The notes: generated by a model not told the origin, from the sequence alone. A stretch of 64,000 nucleotides of DNA from Eikenella corrodens (GCF_003990355.1 NZ_CP034670.1:2356001-2420000), one strand, 5' to 3'. Positions 9,038 through 17,614 are shown, counted from the first letter of the stretch. A program made the numbers and translations.

Positions 9038-9814
9038 ATGTCCCTAATCCACCCCACCGCGATTATCGACCCCAAAGCCGAGCTCGACAGCAGCGTTAAA
9101 GTCGGCGCCTACACCATCATCGGCCCAAACGTGCAAATCGGTGCCGGCAGCGAAATCGGCCCGCACGCCGTTATCGAAGGGCACACCACCATCGGCGAAA
9201 ACAACCGCATTTTCCAATTCGCCAGCCTGGGCGCCATACCGCAAGACAAAAAATACCGCGGCGAGCCCACCCGTCTGATTATCGGCAACGGCAACACCAT
9301 CCGCGAATTCACCACCTTCAACCTCGGCACCATAACCGGCATCGGCGAAACCCGCATCGGCGACGACAACTGGATCATGGCCTACTGCCACCTCGCCCAC
9401 GACTGCGTGATCGGCAGCCACACCATCTTCGCCAACAATGCCTCCCTAGCCGGCCACGTTACTATCGGCGACTACGTTATCCTCGGCGGCTACACCCTCG
9501 TCTTCCAATTCTGCCGCATCGGCAACTACGCCATGACGACCTTCGCCGCCGGCGTACACAAAGACGTCCCCCCCTACTTCATGGCCGACGGCTACCGCGC
9601 CGAACCCGCCGGCATCAACAGTGAAGGTATGCGCCGCAACGGCTTCACACCCGAACAGATCACTAATGTGAAAAACGCCTACAAAGCCCTCTACCGCCAA
9701 GGCCTGTCGTACGAAGAAGCCCGCAGCCAGATCGCCCAAGCCGCCGAAACCGCGCCCGAGCTGGCCGTATTGCGCGACTTCCTTGCCGACTCACAACGTA
9801 GTATCATTCGCTAA
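9038..9814 (+). CDS. lpxA: Acyl-ACP--UDP-N-acetylglucosamine O-acyltransferase
   Basis: A 258-residue hexapeptide-repeat protein with the family motif LAHDCVIGSH, whose His121 corresponds to the catalytic histidine, and the C-terminal helical domain (residues ~190-258, RRNGFTPEQI). LpxA starts lipid A synthesis by O-acylating UDP-GlcNAc. A 120-bp spacer with two same-direction DUS (around 8942 and 8988) separates it from fabZ. AAGGAA precedes the start. No lpxB follows; the next gene is unrelated. Confidence 0.96.
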   Translation: MSLIHPTAIIDPKAELDSSVKVGAYTIIGPNVQIGAGSEIGPHAVIEGHTTIGENNRIFQFASLGAIPQDKKYRGEPTRLIIGNGNTIREFTTFNLGTITGIGETRIGDDNWIMAYCHLAHDCVIGSHTIFANNASLAGHVTIGDYVILGGYTLVFQFCRIGNYAMTTFAAGVHKDVPPYFMADGYRAEPAGINSEGMRRNGFTPEQITNVKNAYKALYRQGLSYEEARSQIAQAAETAPELAVLRDFLADSQRSIIR

Positions 9815-9824
9815 TCTTTCCCCC

Positions 9825-9864
9825 AAGGCTACCTGAAACAGCCAAACCGTTTTCAGGTAGCCTT
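9825..9864. terminator. Inverted DUS hairpin after lpxA
   Basis: AAGGCTACCTGAA and TTCAGGTAGCCTT face each other and are separated by a short loop; a T-run follows the stem. It probably ends the envelope-biogenesis transcript. Confidence 0.65.
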
Positions 9865-9914
9865 TGGTGAAACTTCCCAAGTAGCACAACTCATCAACCA
9901 ATTAAGGAGACACC

Positions 9915-10379
9915 ATGCAGAAACTCACCACCCTGGCTCTGATCGCCGCCCTGGCCGCCCCTGCCGCCGTCCTGGCCAACAACTTCGAAAGCGAACACGC
10001 TACCAACCGCGAAGTAGTCAGCACGGCCGACCCCGCTGCCCGCGAGCTGTTCTTGCGCCCGGTTACCCTGAAACAAGGCCGTACCCACACCCTGCCCGTA
10101 ACCCTGCGTGCCGGTAAGTTCTACACCTTCTTTGGCGACTGCGACGACAACTGCAACAACATGGACATGAATCTGATGGCTGCCAACGGCGCCCGCGTAG
10201 CCGGCGACAATCTGCCGGACAACCAGCCACTGTTCACCTTCCAAGCTCCCAGCAGCGGCAACTACCGCATCGTGTTGAGCATGAAAGACTGCGACGATGC
10301 CAACGGCTGCAAAGCCACCGTTCATGCTTTCGAAGGCACCCGTCGTGTATACGCCACCTTCACCCGCCCCATGGAATAA
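9915..10379 (+). CDS. Secreted four-cysteine protein, paralogue 1 (PPC-like fold suspected)
   Basis: A 154-residue protein with a clear signal peptide (cleavage near VLA/NN, residue 22). The mature part contains LRAGKFYTFFGDCDDNCNNMDMNL and, near the end, CDDANGC then VHAFEG. Two more genes in the window (10697 and 44104) encode the same layout: a small helix with an R-E/R-V-V motif, then AGK.YTFF..C...C.N.D, a PMF/PLF segment, G.Y...L.., and a second cysteine pair. Four conserved cysteines suggest two periplasmic disulphides. The fold recalls bacterial pre-peptidase C-terminal beta-sandwich domains; function is unknown. AAGGAGA precedes the start. Confidence 0.85.
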   Translation: MQKLTTLALIAALAAPAAVLANNFESEHATNREVVSTADPAARELFLRPVTLKQGRTHTLPVTLRAGKFYTFFGDCDDNCNNMDMNLMAANGARVAGDNLPDNQPLFTFQAPSSGNYRIVLSMKDCDDANGCKATVHAFEGTRRVYATFTRPME

Positions 10380-10400
10380 TCCAATCCTGCATAGCCCAAT

Positions 10401-10430
10401 CGCCCGAGCCACACAGCCCGGGCGGTTTGT
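10401..10430 (+). terminator. Rho-independent terminator candidate
   Basis: CGCCCG and CGGGCG form a 6-bp GC stem 22 bases after the preceding stop codon, followed by GTTTGTT. The stem is short but well placed. Confidence 0.5.
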
Positions 10431-10696
10431 TATAACAGAATGCTCAAAGAAACACTCAACGTTGGCTTGCCAACAGTCTGGATACGATCCAGCACCCTCT
10501 CTTCCGAATCAGGCTGCTCAACCAAAATTTGGCATGAACTATAATAAATACCAATATAACGGGATTTTTATGCCAATATAATGCGCACAAACACCAGCAT
10601 TTACCAAAGTAACTTTTCTTCATAGCTATTTTCAATCGCACCCTCTTCCACTTTCAGGTAGCCTGCCGTTTTCCCCTTCAGCAAGTTCCCACCACC

Positions 10697-11140
10697 ATGC
10701 CCACCCGCCGCCTTATCCCGCTTCTGTCTATTCTGCTGTTGTCTGCCGCTGCCCAAGCCGCGCCCGACAACTGGCTGCCGCAAGCGCAGCGGATGAACCG
10801 CGAAATCGTGCGCAAAGAAGACCGCCGCGCCCGGCTGCACGAACATTTCCGTGGCAGCCTGTCCCAAGGCGAATCCAAACCTCAGCAAATCAACCTGCGT
10901 GCCGGCAAACATTACACCTTCTTTGCCGATTGCAGCCGACAATGCAACAACATCGACCTCACCCTGCTGCACGACGGCCGCACCCTTATCGCCGATACCG
11001 ATCCCCATGCCTCCCCCATGTTCGGCTGGTATGCCCGCCAAAGCGGCCAATACACCCTCACCCTCACCATGCCCAACTGTATCGACCGCGTGTGCGATTA
11101 CAGCATCCAAGTATTCGAAGGCAGTCAGAAAATCCTCTAG
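10697..11140 (+). CDS. Secreted four-cysteine protein, paralogue 2
   Basis: A 147-residue protein with a signal peptide (cleavage near AQA/AP, residue 21) that clearly resembles the product of the gene just upstream: LRAGKHYTFFADCSRQCNNIDLTL, SPMFGWYA, SGQYTLTLTMPNC and YSIQVFEGSQ align with the conserved cores. It differs in a more basic N-terminal helix (REIVRKEDRRAR). The 317-bp spacer from paralogue 1 is AT-rich, contains the words TATAAT and CCAATATAA twice, and has a DUS near 10654, so this gene probably has its own promoter. Function unknown. Confidence 0.82.
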   Translation: MPTRRLIPLLSILLLSAAAQAAPDNWLPQAQRMNREIVRKEDRRARLHEHFRGSLSQGESKPQQINLRAGKHYTFFADCSRQCNNIDLTLLHDGRTLIADTDPHASPMFGWYARQSGQYTLTLTMPNCIDRVCDYSIQVFEGSQKIL

Positions 11141-11420
11141 CCGCCCAATCAGGGCGCGTACGACTCGTGCAGATTTTGCCGACGCCCAACAAACGGTAAT
11201 GGCATGGAATACCTTCACCACAAATTTTTCAGGTATCCTCTATATAGTAGGCCGACTTTTGAACTAGCTGGCATGCCACTTTGGCAACAAGTTTGCTTCT
11301 TATCTGCCGATATGCTCTCCCACAATACTGGAGTTCGGGACAACCGGCATATAATGAGAGAGCGTATCAATCCTACATCGCGGAGCAGTAAACAATTCAG
11401 CGGTGGGAAACCTACCTTAA

Positions 11421-11648
11421 ACAGTAACTACTATCATCCTGATCCTGCTGAAGCACGCGTACAAGCAGCAAGCATACGTAGAAATATACAAATCAGGAAA
11501 TTACAATGATGCGGTAGCCGTTTTTAATTCCTTGGGTGTACAGAATGTTCAAGTAAGATCTAATGGTGTGATTACAGGGAAATTACCTGACGGAAGAGAA
11601 GTTAATGTTCGTAATTATAGTTCAGGAAATAGTGCTCCTACACTGTAA
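11421..11648 (+). pseudogene. 3' remnant of a polymorphic (contact-dependent) toxin
   Basis: Open from 11421 to the TAA at 11646-11648, but without a start codon of its own. The last ~50 codons read NYNDAVAVFNSLGVQNV, then VRSNGVITGKLPDGREVNVR and end SSGNSAPTL. A tail of the type G-x-LPDGR-x-VNVR-x-x-S-x-x-APTL is how many CDI/Rhs/Maf-type toxins end. An overlapping frame (11204-11509) has no recognisable domain. The upstream part is probably lost or frameshifted. AT-rich composition and the immunity-like gene directly downstream support the reading. Confidence 0.5.
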
Positions 11649-11698
11649 ATTCAGCATAGCAATGATGAGAATATTAAAATTAGGTATAGGTATAAATA

Positions 11699-12162
11699 AT
11701 GTTTAGTACAATTAAATCTATTAATGCTCCAAAAGGTCAAGGTTTCTTTTTGGAGTGCGTATTTATGGATGAAGGGAAAATTAGTATTTTATTTTCAAAC
11801 AATAAAGATAGAAATGACTTAACAGAAATATCTATAGATTGGGCTATTCATTTCCAAAGAACAGATGATTCATACAAAATTAATACTTTTCTGAAATGAT
11901 TTCATTAAGTGATGGTAACGTAAGCCCATTATTTGACCAAGGAGATAGATTCTTTGAAGTTACTGATAAAAAATATACTGAATGGGTTATTGAAGATCAC
12001 TATTTCCCATTAAAAGATTATGAAAAACTATATGTTTTCTTTTTTATCGAATCATATATTGAGATTATTAGTTCAGAGCCACCTGTTTTTACCAAAATAA
12101 ATAGCAACCAAGAATATTATGAAAATTTAAAAGAAAGAGTATGTTGGATACCTGATAAATAA
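11699..12162 (+). pseudogene. Immunity-type protein, probably split by a frameshift
   Basis: Two reading frames of 66 codons (11699-11899) and 88 codons (11896-12162) overlap by ATGA. The first has an N-terminal strand pattern (GQGFFLECVFMDEGKISILFS) and the second ends with YIEIISSEPPVF. I recall small antitoxin/immunity proteins in which these two halves occur in one chain of about 150 residues, so the simplest reading is one gene with a frameshift near 11885-11899. An alternative is two translationally coupled small genes. The region is far richer in A+T than its neighbours and follows a toxin tail. It is cut off downstream by the insertion sequence. Confidence 0.5.
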
Positions 12163-12181
12163 TGATTAAGCATATAATGAA

Positions 12182-12927
12182 GGGGCTTAGGAAGCAAAAT
12201 TCATTTTAAAGGGTTTTCCCGCAACATTTTCAATAGCACTTTATACAGATCATCATGCCGGTGGTTGAAGCGGAACTCGGTTTCTTTTAAATGCAGGTAA
12301 AAGGTATGCTTCGGCACCCCGTTAAATTGCACCAAGCGATGCTTGGCGTAGCTCCAAAAAGATTCAATATCGTTAATATGCCGCGTACCGCGGACAAACT
12401 CATTGTCACCATGATGTACCCTGAAATGTTTGGCAAAACCCATGTCAACCAATCCCTGATAACCGCGCCAACCGTCGGTATTGATGACGCTCTCGATACC
12501 GACACGACCTCTAATGACCTTTTGCAGCGTCGCTTTGGAAGCATCGGGAACAATCTCGGTATAAACCTTGTCCCCACGTTTCAAAATACCGAAAACGATA
12601 GTTTTCCCACCCGCACCGCGCCCGCGTTTGCCCCTGATACGTTTGGCACCAAAATAGGATTCGTCCAATTCTACAATGCCGTATAAAGGTGCCTGCCTCC
12701 CGCATTCGTCAGCCAAACGCCGGCGCAATTTCAGGTACAGGCTGTTGACGCTTCTGACACTGATTCCGGTCAGTTTGGCGGTATCGGAAGCGGTCAAATC
12801 TAAGGCGAAAAGCCGCAGGATCTGACGGAATTTGGCCTCGGTAATTTTACTGCACTTTTGGTACTTGTTTTTTAAATCCATTTCAGAAGCTTATCACTAT
12901 ATTTTGTGATTTTGCTTCCTAAGCCCC
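12182..12927 (-). mobile_element. IS1595-family (IS1016-like) insertion sequence, complete
   Basis: A 746-bp element with perfect 18-bp terminal inverted repeats: GGGGCTTAGGAAGCAAAA at 12182-12199 and its complement at 12910-12927. It is flanked by the direct repeat TAATGAA (12175-12181 and 12928-12934), the target-site duplication. One intact transposase fills it. Perfect ends and duplication indicate a recent insertion. Confidence 0.93.
12201..12881 (-). CDS. IS1595/IS1016-family transposase
   Basis: A 226-residue transposase. The N-terminal ~70 residues are a helix-turn-helix (FRQILRLFALDLTASDTAKL, then GISVRSVNSLYLKLRRRL) characteristic of IS1016-type proteins in Neisseriaceae. The catalytic core has ELDESYFGAKR, TDGWRGY and FWSYAKHR, consistent with the DDE/N triad of IS1595 transposases (ISXO2-like fold). 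No frameshift or stop is seen, so the element is probably active. The start codon lies 46 bases inside the right end. Confidence 0.93.
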   Translation of the reverse strand: MDLKNKYQKCSKITEAKFRQILRLFALDLTASDTAKLTGISVRSVNSLYLKLRRRLADECGRQAPLYGIVELDESYFGAKRIRGKRGRGAGGKTIVFGILKRGDKVYTEIVPDASKATLQKVIRGRVGIESVINTDGWRGYQGLVDMGFAKHFRVHHGDNEFVRGTRHINDIESFWSYAKHRLVQFNGVPKHTFYLHLKETEFRFNHRHDDLYKVLLKMLRENPLK

Positions 12928-13015
12928 TAATGAATTAAGAAACTGCATATAAAATAGCCTGTAAACTACTAACTAAGGCTTTCAGGCTGCTATAAAATAC
13001 ATTAAAAACAATTAA

Positions 13016-13999
13016 ATGAATGTTTACAAAGAAAAAAGCATATTGATTCTGGCACCCATGCAGGGTCTGCTCGACCCGGTCATGCGCCGCCTGCTCACCG
13101 ACATCGGCGGCTACAACGAATGCATCACCGAATTCGTCCGCATCACCCACACCCTGCACTCCCGCGCCACCTGGCGGCGGCACATGCCCGAAATCGATCA
13201 CGGCTGCCGCACCCACGCCGGCACCCCCTGCACCCTCCAGCTGCTCGGCAGCGACCCCGACAACATGGCCGCCAACGCCCAAGCCGCCGTGGCCGCAGGC
13301 GCGCAAAAAATCGACCTCAACTTCGGCTGCCCCGCCCCCACTGTCAACAAACACCAAGGCGGCGCCATCCTCCTGCGCGAGCCCGAACGCATCCGCCAAA
13401 TCGTCGCTACCGTGCGCCAAAGGCTACCTGAAAACATCCCCCTCACCGCCAAAATGCGCCTCGGCTACGAAGACTGCTCCCTCGCCCTCGAATGCGCCCA
13501 AGCCATCGCCCAAGGCGGCGCCTCCGCGCTGGCCGTGCACGCCCGCACCAAAATCGAAGGCTACCGCCCGCCTGCCCATTGGGAGCAAATCGCCCCCATC
13601 CGCCAAGCACTCAGCATCCCTGTGATCGCCAACGGCGACGTATTCAGCCTGGCCGACTACCTTGCCATCCGCCAAACCAGCGGCTGCCAAGATGTGATGC
13701 TCGGGCGCGGCGCCGTCATCACCCCCGACCTTGCCCGCCAAATTCAGCGCCACAACCAAGGCCTCCCGCCCCAGCCCGCCGGTTTCGCCGACTACCTCGT
13801 ATGGATACGCCGCTTCTTCCAACTCTGCCGCGAACACGCCGGCGATACGCCCTACCCCGCCGCCCGCCTCAAACAATGGCTCGGCATGATGAAAACCGCC
13901 CACCCCCAAGCCGCACACCTCTTCACCCAACTGCGCCCCCTCACCTGCCCCCAACAAATCGAGCAGCTGCTGGATAACTACCAGTCCCAACCCGAATAA
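13016..13999 (+). CDS. dusC: tRNA-dihydrouridine(16) synthase DusC
   Basis: A 327-residue FMN-dependent TIM-barrel protein. LAPMQGLLDPVMR at the N terminus is the FMN-binding signature and NFGCPAPTVNKHQGGA holds Cys105, the proton donor. The APTVN variant (rather than SPTVT of DusA/B) points to the DusC branch, which modifies U16 of tRNA. Residues 250-327 form the helical tRNA-binding domain. A DUS inside the frame (13421-13432) is translated as RLPEN. The insertion sequence lies 88 bp upstream, so the native promoter region may have been altered. Confidence 0.9.
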   Translation: MNVYKEKSILILAPMQGLLDPVMRRLLTDIGGYNECITEFVRITHTLHSRATWRRHMPEIDHGCRTHAGTPCTLQLLGSDPDNMAANAQAAVAAGAQKIDLNFGCPAPTVNKHQGGAILLREPERIRQIVATVRQRLPENIPLTAKMRLGYEDCSLALECAQAIAQGGASALAVHARTKIEGYRPPAHWEQIAPIRQALSIPVIANGDVFSLADYLAIRQTSGCQDVMLGRGAVITPDLARQIQRHNQGLPPQPAGFADYLVWIRRFFQLCREHAGDTPYPAARLKQWLGMMKTAHPQAAHLFTQLRPLTCPQQIEQLLDNYQSQPE

Positions 14000-14003
14000 G
14001 CAA

Positions 14004-14052
14004 AGGCTACCTGAAAGCCAAGCCCCGCGAAGCCCAAACTTTCAGGTAGCCT
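14004..14052. terminator. Inverted DUS pair after dusC
   Basis: AGGCTACCTGAA (14004) and TTCAGGTAGCCT (14041) form a 12-bp stem with a 25-base loop in the 69-bp gap before the next gene. Confidence 0.5.
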
Positions 14053-14068
14053 CAAACCGCACACCACC

Positions 14069-14797
14069 ATGCCCAAACTTTCCCGCCTCATCCGCCGCAG
14101 CCTCCTCAGCCTGGCCGCCCTCCTCCTGCTCTACGGCGCCGCCGTTTGGCTGCTGCCCCATATCAAAAGCCCAGGCCGGCCCGAAGGCGAGCCCGAAATC
14201 ACCGTATGGCTGCTCTCCAACAGCGTGCACACCGACATCGTCGTCCCCACCTTCAGCAGCGAAGCCGACTGGCGGGCCGTCTTCCCCGCCGAGCACACCC
14301 GCAGCCAAGAATACGCCCCCTGGCTCGCCATCGGCCTGGGCGACAAAAACTTCTACCTCACCACCCCCACCTGGGCCGACCTCCGCCCCAGCACCGCCCT
14401 CAAAGCCGCCGCCGGCCTATCCAGCAACGCCGTCCACGCCACCTACTACCACAGCCTCGAAGGCTGCACCCGCTGCGCCCCCATCCGCATCAGCCGCGCC
14501 CAATACCGCCGCCTCATCGCCTACATCCGCCAAAGCCTGCAATGGCAACACGACCGTACCATCCCCATTCCCACCGATATGGTCTACGGCGGAAACGACG
14601 CCTTCTACGAAGCCGTCGGCAGCTACAACCTCTTCTACACCTGCAACACCTGGACCAACAACGCCCTCAAAGCCATGCACGCCGACGCCGCCCTCTGGAC
14701 GATTACCGAACAAGGCCTCTTCCAGCACCACCCACCCCAACCGCCCACCAACGGAAACGAAGGGCTGCCCGAAACAACACCGCAAGCTGACAATTGA
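14069..14797 (+). CDS. TIGR02117/DUF2459 family membrane-anchored protein
   Basis: A 242-residue protein with one N-terminal membrane anchor (about residues 12-30) and a periplasmic domain. The segments SNSVHTDIVVP, WLAIGLGDKNFYL and YTCNTWTNNALKA are hallmarks of the DUF2459 (TIGR02117) family, often annotated as putative urease-associated protein. The conserved H-T-D and C-N-T-W residues resemble a cysteine-hydrolase-like arrangement, but no activity is established. The final ~25 residues are proline- and glutamine-rich and probably disordered. The gene has its own short leader containing a DUS. Confidence 0.82.
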   Translation: MPKLSRLIRRSLLSLAALLLLYGAAVWLLPHIKSPGRPEGEPEITVWLLSNSVHTDIVVPTFSSEADWRAVFPAEHTRSQEYAPWLAIGLGDKNFYLTTPTWADLRPSTALKAAAGLSSNAVHATYYHSLEGCTRCAPIRISRAQYRRLIAYIRQSLQWQHDRTIPIPTDMVYGGNDAFYEAVGSYNLFYTCNTWTNNALKAMHADAALWTITEQGLFQHHPPQPPTNGNEGLPETTPQADN

Positions 14798-14812
14798 GGC
14801 TACCTGAAAACA

Positions 14813-14916
14813 TATAGTGGATTAACAAAAATCAGGACAAGGCGGCGAGCCGCAGACAGTACACACGTTACGGCAAGGCGAGCCAACGCCGTACTGGTTT
14901 TTGTTAATTCACTATA
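14813..14916 (+). repeat. Correia-type element (CREE), copy 2
   Basis: A 104-bp copy, TATAGTGGATTAAC to AATTCACTATA, nearly identical to copy 1 and in the same orientation. It lies just after the DUF2459 gene, next to a DUS. Confidence 0.92.
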
Positions 14917-15237
14917 ACTTCAATGAAGTTCAAACCATCGGGTACAGCACAACCCTGCCGTTCAAGGCTACCTGAAAATTCGAAAGAACCGGCAAACCAA
15001 ACAACGGGGTAATCACGCCACCCCACCCCCACATAAGCTCATATCGCCCACACCAAACAAAAAGGCTACCTGAAACTTTGGCCGGGCGGACACTTCGCCG
15101 GAACCCGTAGCCAGGATACCCGTATCCGACAAAACCGTTATGCCGGAAGCGCCGGATTCGGGAATCCGACCTATGGCTGCTCCCCCACATCCCCAAACGT
15201 GTACAATACCCCATTTCGACATCCCGCCCCTAACACC
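14917..15237. other. Intergenic region before thyA
   Basis: About 320 bp without a convincing gene. It contains two forward DUS (near 14965 and 15063). Just upstream of thyA the word TACAAT (about 15200-15205) may serve as a -10 element, but I see no good -35 partner. Confidence 0.5.
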
Positions 15238-16032
15238 ATGCAACCCTACCTCCACCTCATGCAGCACATCCTCAGCCACGGCACCGACAAATCCGACCGC
15301 ACCGGCACCGGCACCCGTTCCATATTCGGCCACCAAATGCGCTTCGACCTCGCCCAAGGCTTTCCCCTGCTCACCACCAAAAAGCTCCACCTGCGCTCCA
15401 TCATCCACGAGCTCCTTTGGTTTCTCAAAGGCGACACCAACATCCGCTACCTGAAAGAAAACAACGTATCCATCTGGGACGAATGGGCCGACGAAAACGG
15501 CGACCTCGGCCCCGTATACGGCTACCAATGGCGCTCCTGGCCCGCCCCCGACGGCCGGCATATCGACCAAATCGCCAACGTTGTCGAGCAAATCAAACGC
15601 AACCCCGACAGCCGCCGCCTCATCGTATCCGCCTGGAACCCCGCCTTCGTCGATGAAATGGCCCTGCCCCCCTGCCACGCCCTGTTCCAATTTTACGTAG
15701 CCGAAGGCCGACTCTCCTGCCAGCTCTACCAACGCAGCGCCGACGTCTTCCTCGGCGTGCCCTTCAACATCGCCAGCTACGCCCTGCTTACCATGATGAT
15801 GGCGCAAGTGTGCGGCCTCGCGCCCGGCGAATTCATCCACACCTTCGGCGACGTCCACCTCTACAGCAACCACTTCGAGCAAGCCCGCCTCCAGCTCACC
15901 CGCGAGCCGCGAGCCCTGCCGCAAATGCAGCTCAACCCCGAAGTGCAAAACCTGTTCGACTTCCGCTTTGAAGACTTCGAACTGCAAAACTACGACCCGC
16001 ACCCGCACATCAAAGCACAAGTGGCGGTGTAA
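15238..16032 (+). CDS. thyA: Thymidylate synthase
   Basis: A 264-residue ThyA, exactly the usual length, making dTMP from dUMP with methylene-THF. PPCHALFQFYV places the nucleophile at Cys146, and the dUMP-binding segments QRSADVFLGVPFN and HTFGDVHLY are intact. I chose ATG 15238 because it gives the canonical N terminus MQPYLHLM; the 13 residues from an upstream in-frame start are unlike any ThyA. An in-frame DUS near 15450 gives RYLKEN. It stands alone between DUS-rich spacers. Confidence 0.97.
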   Translation: MQPYLHLMQHILSHGTDKSDRTGTGTRSIFGHQMRFDLAQGFPLLTTKKLHLRSIIHELLWFLKGDTNIRYLKENNVSIWDEWADENGDLGPVYGYQWRSWPAPDGRHIDQIANVVEQIKRNPDSRRLIVSAWNPAFVDEMALPPCHALFQFYVAEGRLSCQLYQRSADVFLGVPFNIASYALLTMMMAQVCGLAPGEFIHTFGDVHLYSNHFEQARLQLTREPRALPQMQLNPEVQNLFDFRFEDFELQNYDPHPHIKAQVAV

Positions 16033-16048
16033 TACTGGCAGCAATCAA

Positions 16049-16079
16049 AAAAGGCTACCTGAAATTTCAGGTAGCCTTT
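16049..16079. terminator. Perfect DUS palindrome after thyA
   Basis: AAAGGCTACCTGAAA is followed immediately by TTTCAGGTAGCCTTT, a 15-bp perfect palindrome with a run of T at the end. It would act as a terminator for thyA. Confidence 0.75.
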
Positions 16080-16221
16080 CCATTGCAGCCATGCAGGGTG
16101 CGTGCGGAACGCACGCATGCGGCTTTGGAATAACACGGTCAACTTGGCATAACGGACAACGGCGTGCGCGCCTGCGGCGCACACCCTACACGCCCCCAAG
16201 CAGCCGATAAATCGGATGAAG

Positions 16222-16283
16222 AAAGGCTACCTGAAATTTAGCTACGCAGAAACTTCGCTGCGCTACGTTTTCAGGCAGCCTTT
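16222..16283 (-). terminator. DUS-capped hairpin after the outer-membrane barrel gene
   Basis: AAAGGCTACCTGAAA and TTTTCAGGCAGCCTTT enclose an inner inverted motif, TAGCTACGCAGAAACTTCG then CTGCGCTACG. One arm carries the eik-type DUS and the other a Simonsiella-type word. The same hairpin recurs at 17537-17597. Confidence 0.65.
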
Positions 16284-16306
16284 GCATTGCAGACAGGCGC
16301 GGCGGT

Positions 16307-17110
16307 TTAAAAGCGCAGGCCGGCACGGATGCCGAAGTTGTGCCCGTGGCTGGTGGACGAATCGATATGGCCGCCGACATGGTCGCGGGCATGGGTTTTG
16401 TAATGCTCGTATTGGTAGTAGGGGCCGAAGGTCAGCGCCAGATTCGGGGTAAATTGTTTCTGCACGTCCACACCCAATCCTAGGCCATAGCTACTGTTTT
16501 TATGCGTTTCATCGGGTACGGCAAAAGCCTGCGACCATTTGGTTTCCTCGCGGCGGCGCACGCTGACAGTGGCTTCGCCCCAAGGGGTGATGCTCCAGCC
16601 GCCGCCCAAGTCCTGCTCGTATTCTACCTGTGCTTTCAGGTATAGGCTGCTTGAATTATGGTCCACAGCATTCGGGGCATGGACGGTGCGGTGTGCGCGG
16701 GCGTTGCTATCCGTATAACCGTAACCCAGCCCGCCGCCCACGCGCAGGCCGCCCTGCTTGAAACCGGACGGGGAGTACAAATAACCCGCATACAGGTCGA
16801 TGCCGTCGGATTTGCCGCCGTCCACCGTGGTTACGCCGTTTTCTTTCATATCGGAACTGCGGCGGCTATATGTCAGCTCGGCACGGATGGCGTGCTGTTG
16901 CGCCAGCGGGATATCGGCACGACCCCGTAGAACAAAGCCATCGCTGCTTTGTTTGATAACGTTGACTTTTGAATTGAGATGCTCGTAGCCGGTGGTAACG
17001 GTATATCTCCCGTCTTTAATCGGGTGCAGCGGGGTTTCTTGGGAATCGGGCGCGGCGGATGCGGCGGCGGCGAAGGAAAGGATGGAAAGGGCGAGTAGGG
17101 TTTTCTGCAT
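16307..17110 (-). CDS. Outer-membrane beta-barrel protein (Opa/OmpW-like size, unknown function)
   Basis: A 267-residue protein with a signal peptide (cleavage near ASA/AP, residue 20), alternating amphipathic strands, many tyrosines and glycines, and a C-terminal phenylalanine (GIRAGLRF) that marks a BAM substrate. Strand pairs such as GLRVGGGLGYGYTDS and LALTFGPYYQYEHY suggest 8-10 strands. It resembles the porin-family 'outer membrane beta-barrel' proteins of Neisseriaceae, but I cannot assign a ligand. I chose ATG 17110 because AAGGAG precedes it and the longer frame adds 32 residues with no signal-like character. A large hairpin lies upstream in its leader. Confidence 0.82.
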   Translation of the reverse strand: MQKTLLALSILSFAAAASAAPDSQETPLHPIKDGRYTVTTGYEHLNSKVNVIKQSSDGFVLRGRADIPLAQQHAIRAELTYSRRSSDMKENGVTTVDGGKSDGIDLYAGYLYSPSGFKQGGLRVGGGLGYGYTDSNARAHRTVHAPNAVDHNSSSLYLKAQVEYEQDLGGGWSITPWGEATVSVRRREETKWSQAFAVPDETHKNSSYGLGLGVDVQKQFTPNLALTFGPYYQYEHYKTHARDHVGGHIDSSTSHGHNFGIRAGLRF

Positions 17111-17192
17111 AATTCGGTCTCCTTGTTTGGAAAATGAACGATGCTGCAAAAGCCCGAAAAAAAGGGCTGCACAGCGGGGGCTGCACAGCGGG

Positions 17193-17236
17193 GGCTGAGG
17201 CGGCAAACCTGCCTGCGGCGGTTTGCCGCCTCAGCC
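17193..17236. promoter_or_regulatory. Perfect 17-bp stem hairpin in the leader of the outer-membrane barrel gene
   Basis: GGCTGAGGCGGCAAACC (17193-17209) pairs perfectly with 17220-17236 over a 10-base loop. On the minus strand it lies 83 bases before the start codon. Two tandem copies of the word GGGGCTGCACAGC adjoin it. It may be an attenuator, a protein-binding site or the terminator of something upstream; no T-run follows it on the minus strand. Confidence 0.5.
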
Positions 17237-17331
17237 GAACTTATTATCAATCATCCGAGCCTAGGCTTACAATTCTAGCGGCAGGTTTTACCTTTATTAA
17301 CAAAGGCAGCCAAAACTGGCGCAGTGAGTAG

Positions 17332-17437
17332 TATAGTGAATTAAATTTAAACCAGTACAGCGTTGTCTCGCCTTGCCGTACTGTTTGTACTGTCTGCGGC
17401 TCGCCGCCTTGTCCTGATTTAAATTTAATCCACTATA
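17332..17437 (-). repeat. Correia-type element (CREE), copy 3
   Basis: A 106-bp element from TATAGTGAATTAAATTTAAA to TTTAATCCACTATA, in reverse orientation to copies 1 and 2. It contains the diagnostic GTACTGTCTGCGGCTCGCCG. The surrounding 17237-17536 has DUS words (near 17466 and 17486) and no gene. Confidence 0.92.
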
Positions 17438-17536
17438 AATACTGGGTTGAGCAACCCAACATTTTTCAGGTAGCCCTCCCTCTTTCAGGCTACCTGAAAA
17501 GCCATAGGCCGGATTCTCGAATCCAACACCCTGTTC

Positions 17537-17597
17537 AAGGCTAGCTGAAACTTTAGCTACGCAGAAACTTCGCTGCGCTACGTTTTCAGGTAGCCTT
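17537..17597 (-). terminator. DUS-capped hairpin after thrB
   Basis: AAGGCTAGCTGAAA and TTTTCAGGTAGCCTT enclose the inner palindrome TAGCTACGCAGAAACTTCG...CTACG. The left DUS has one mismatch. It is the same unit as the hairpin at 16222-16283. Confidence 0.6.
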
Positions 17598-17614
17598 TCC
17601 CTATCCCTCCCGAC

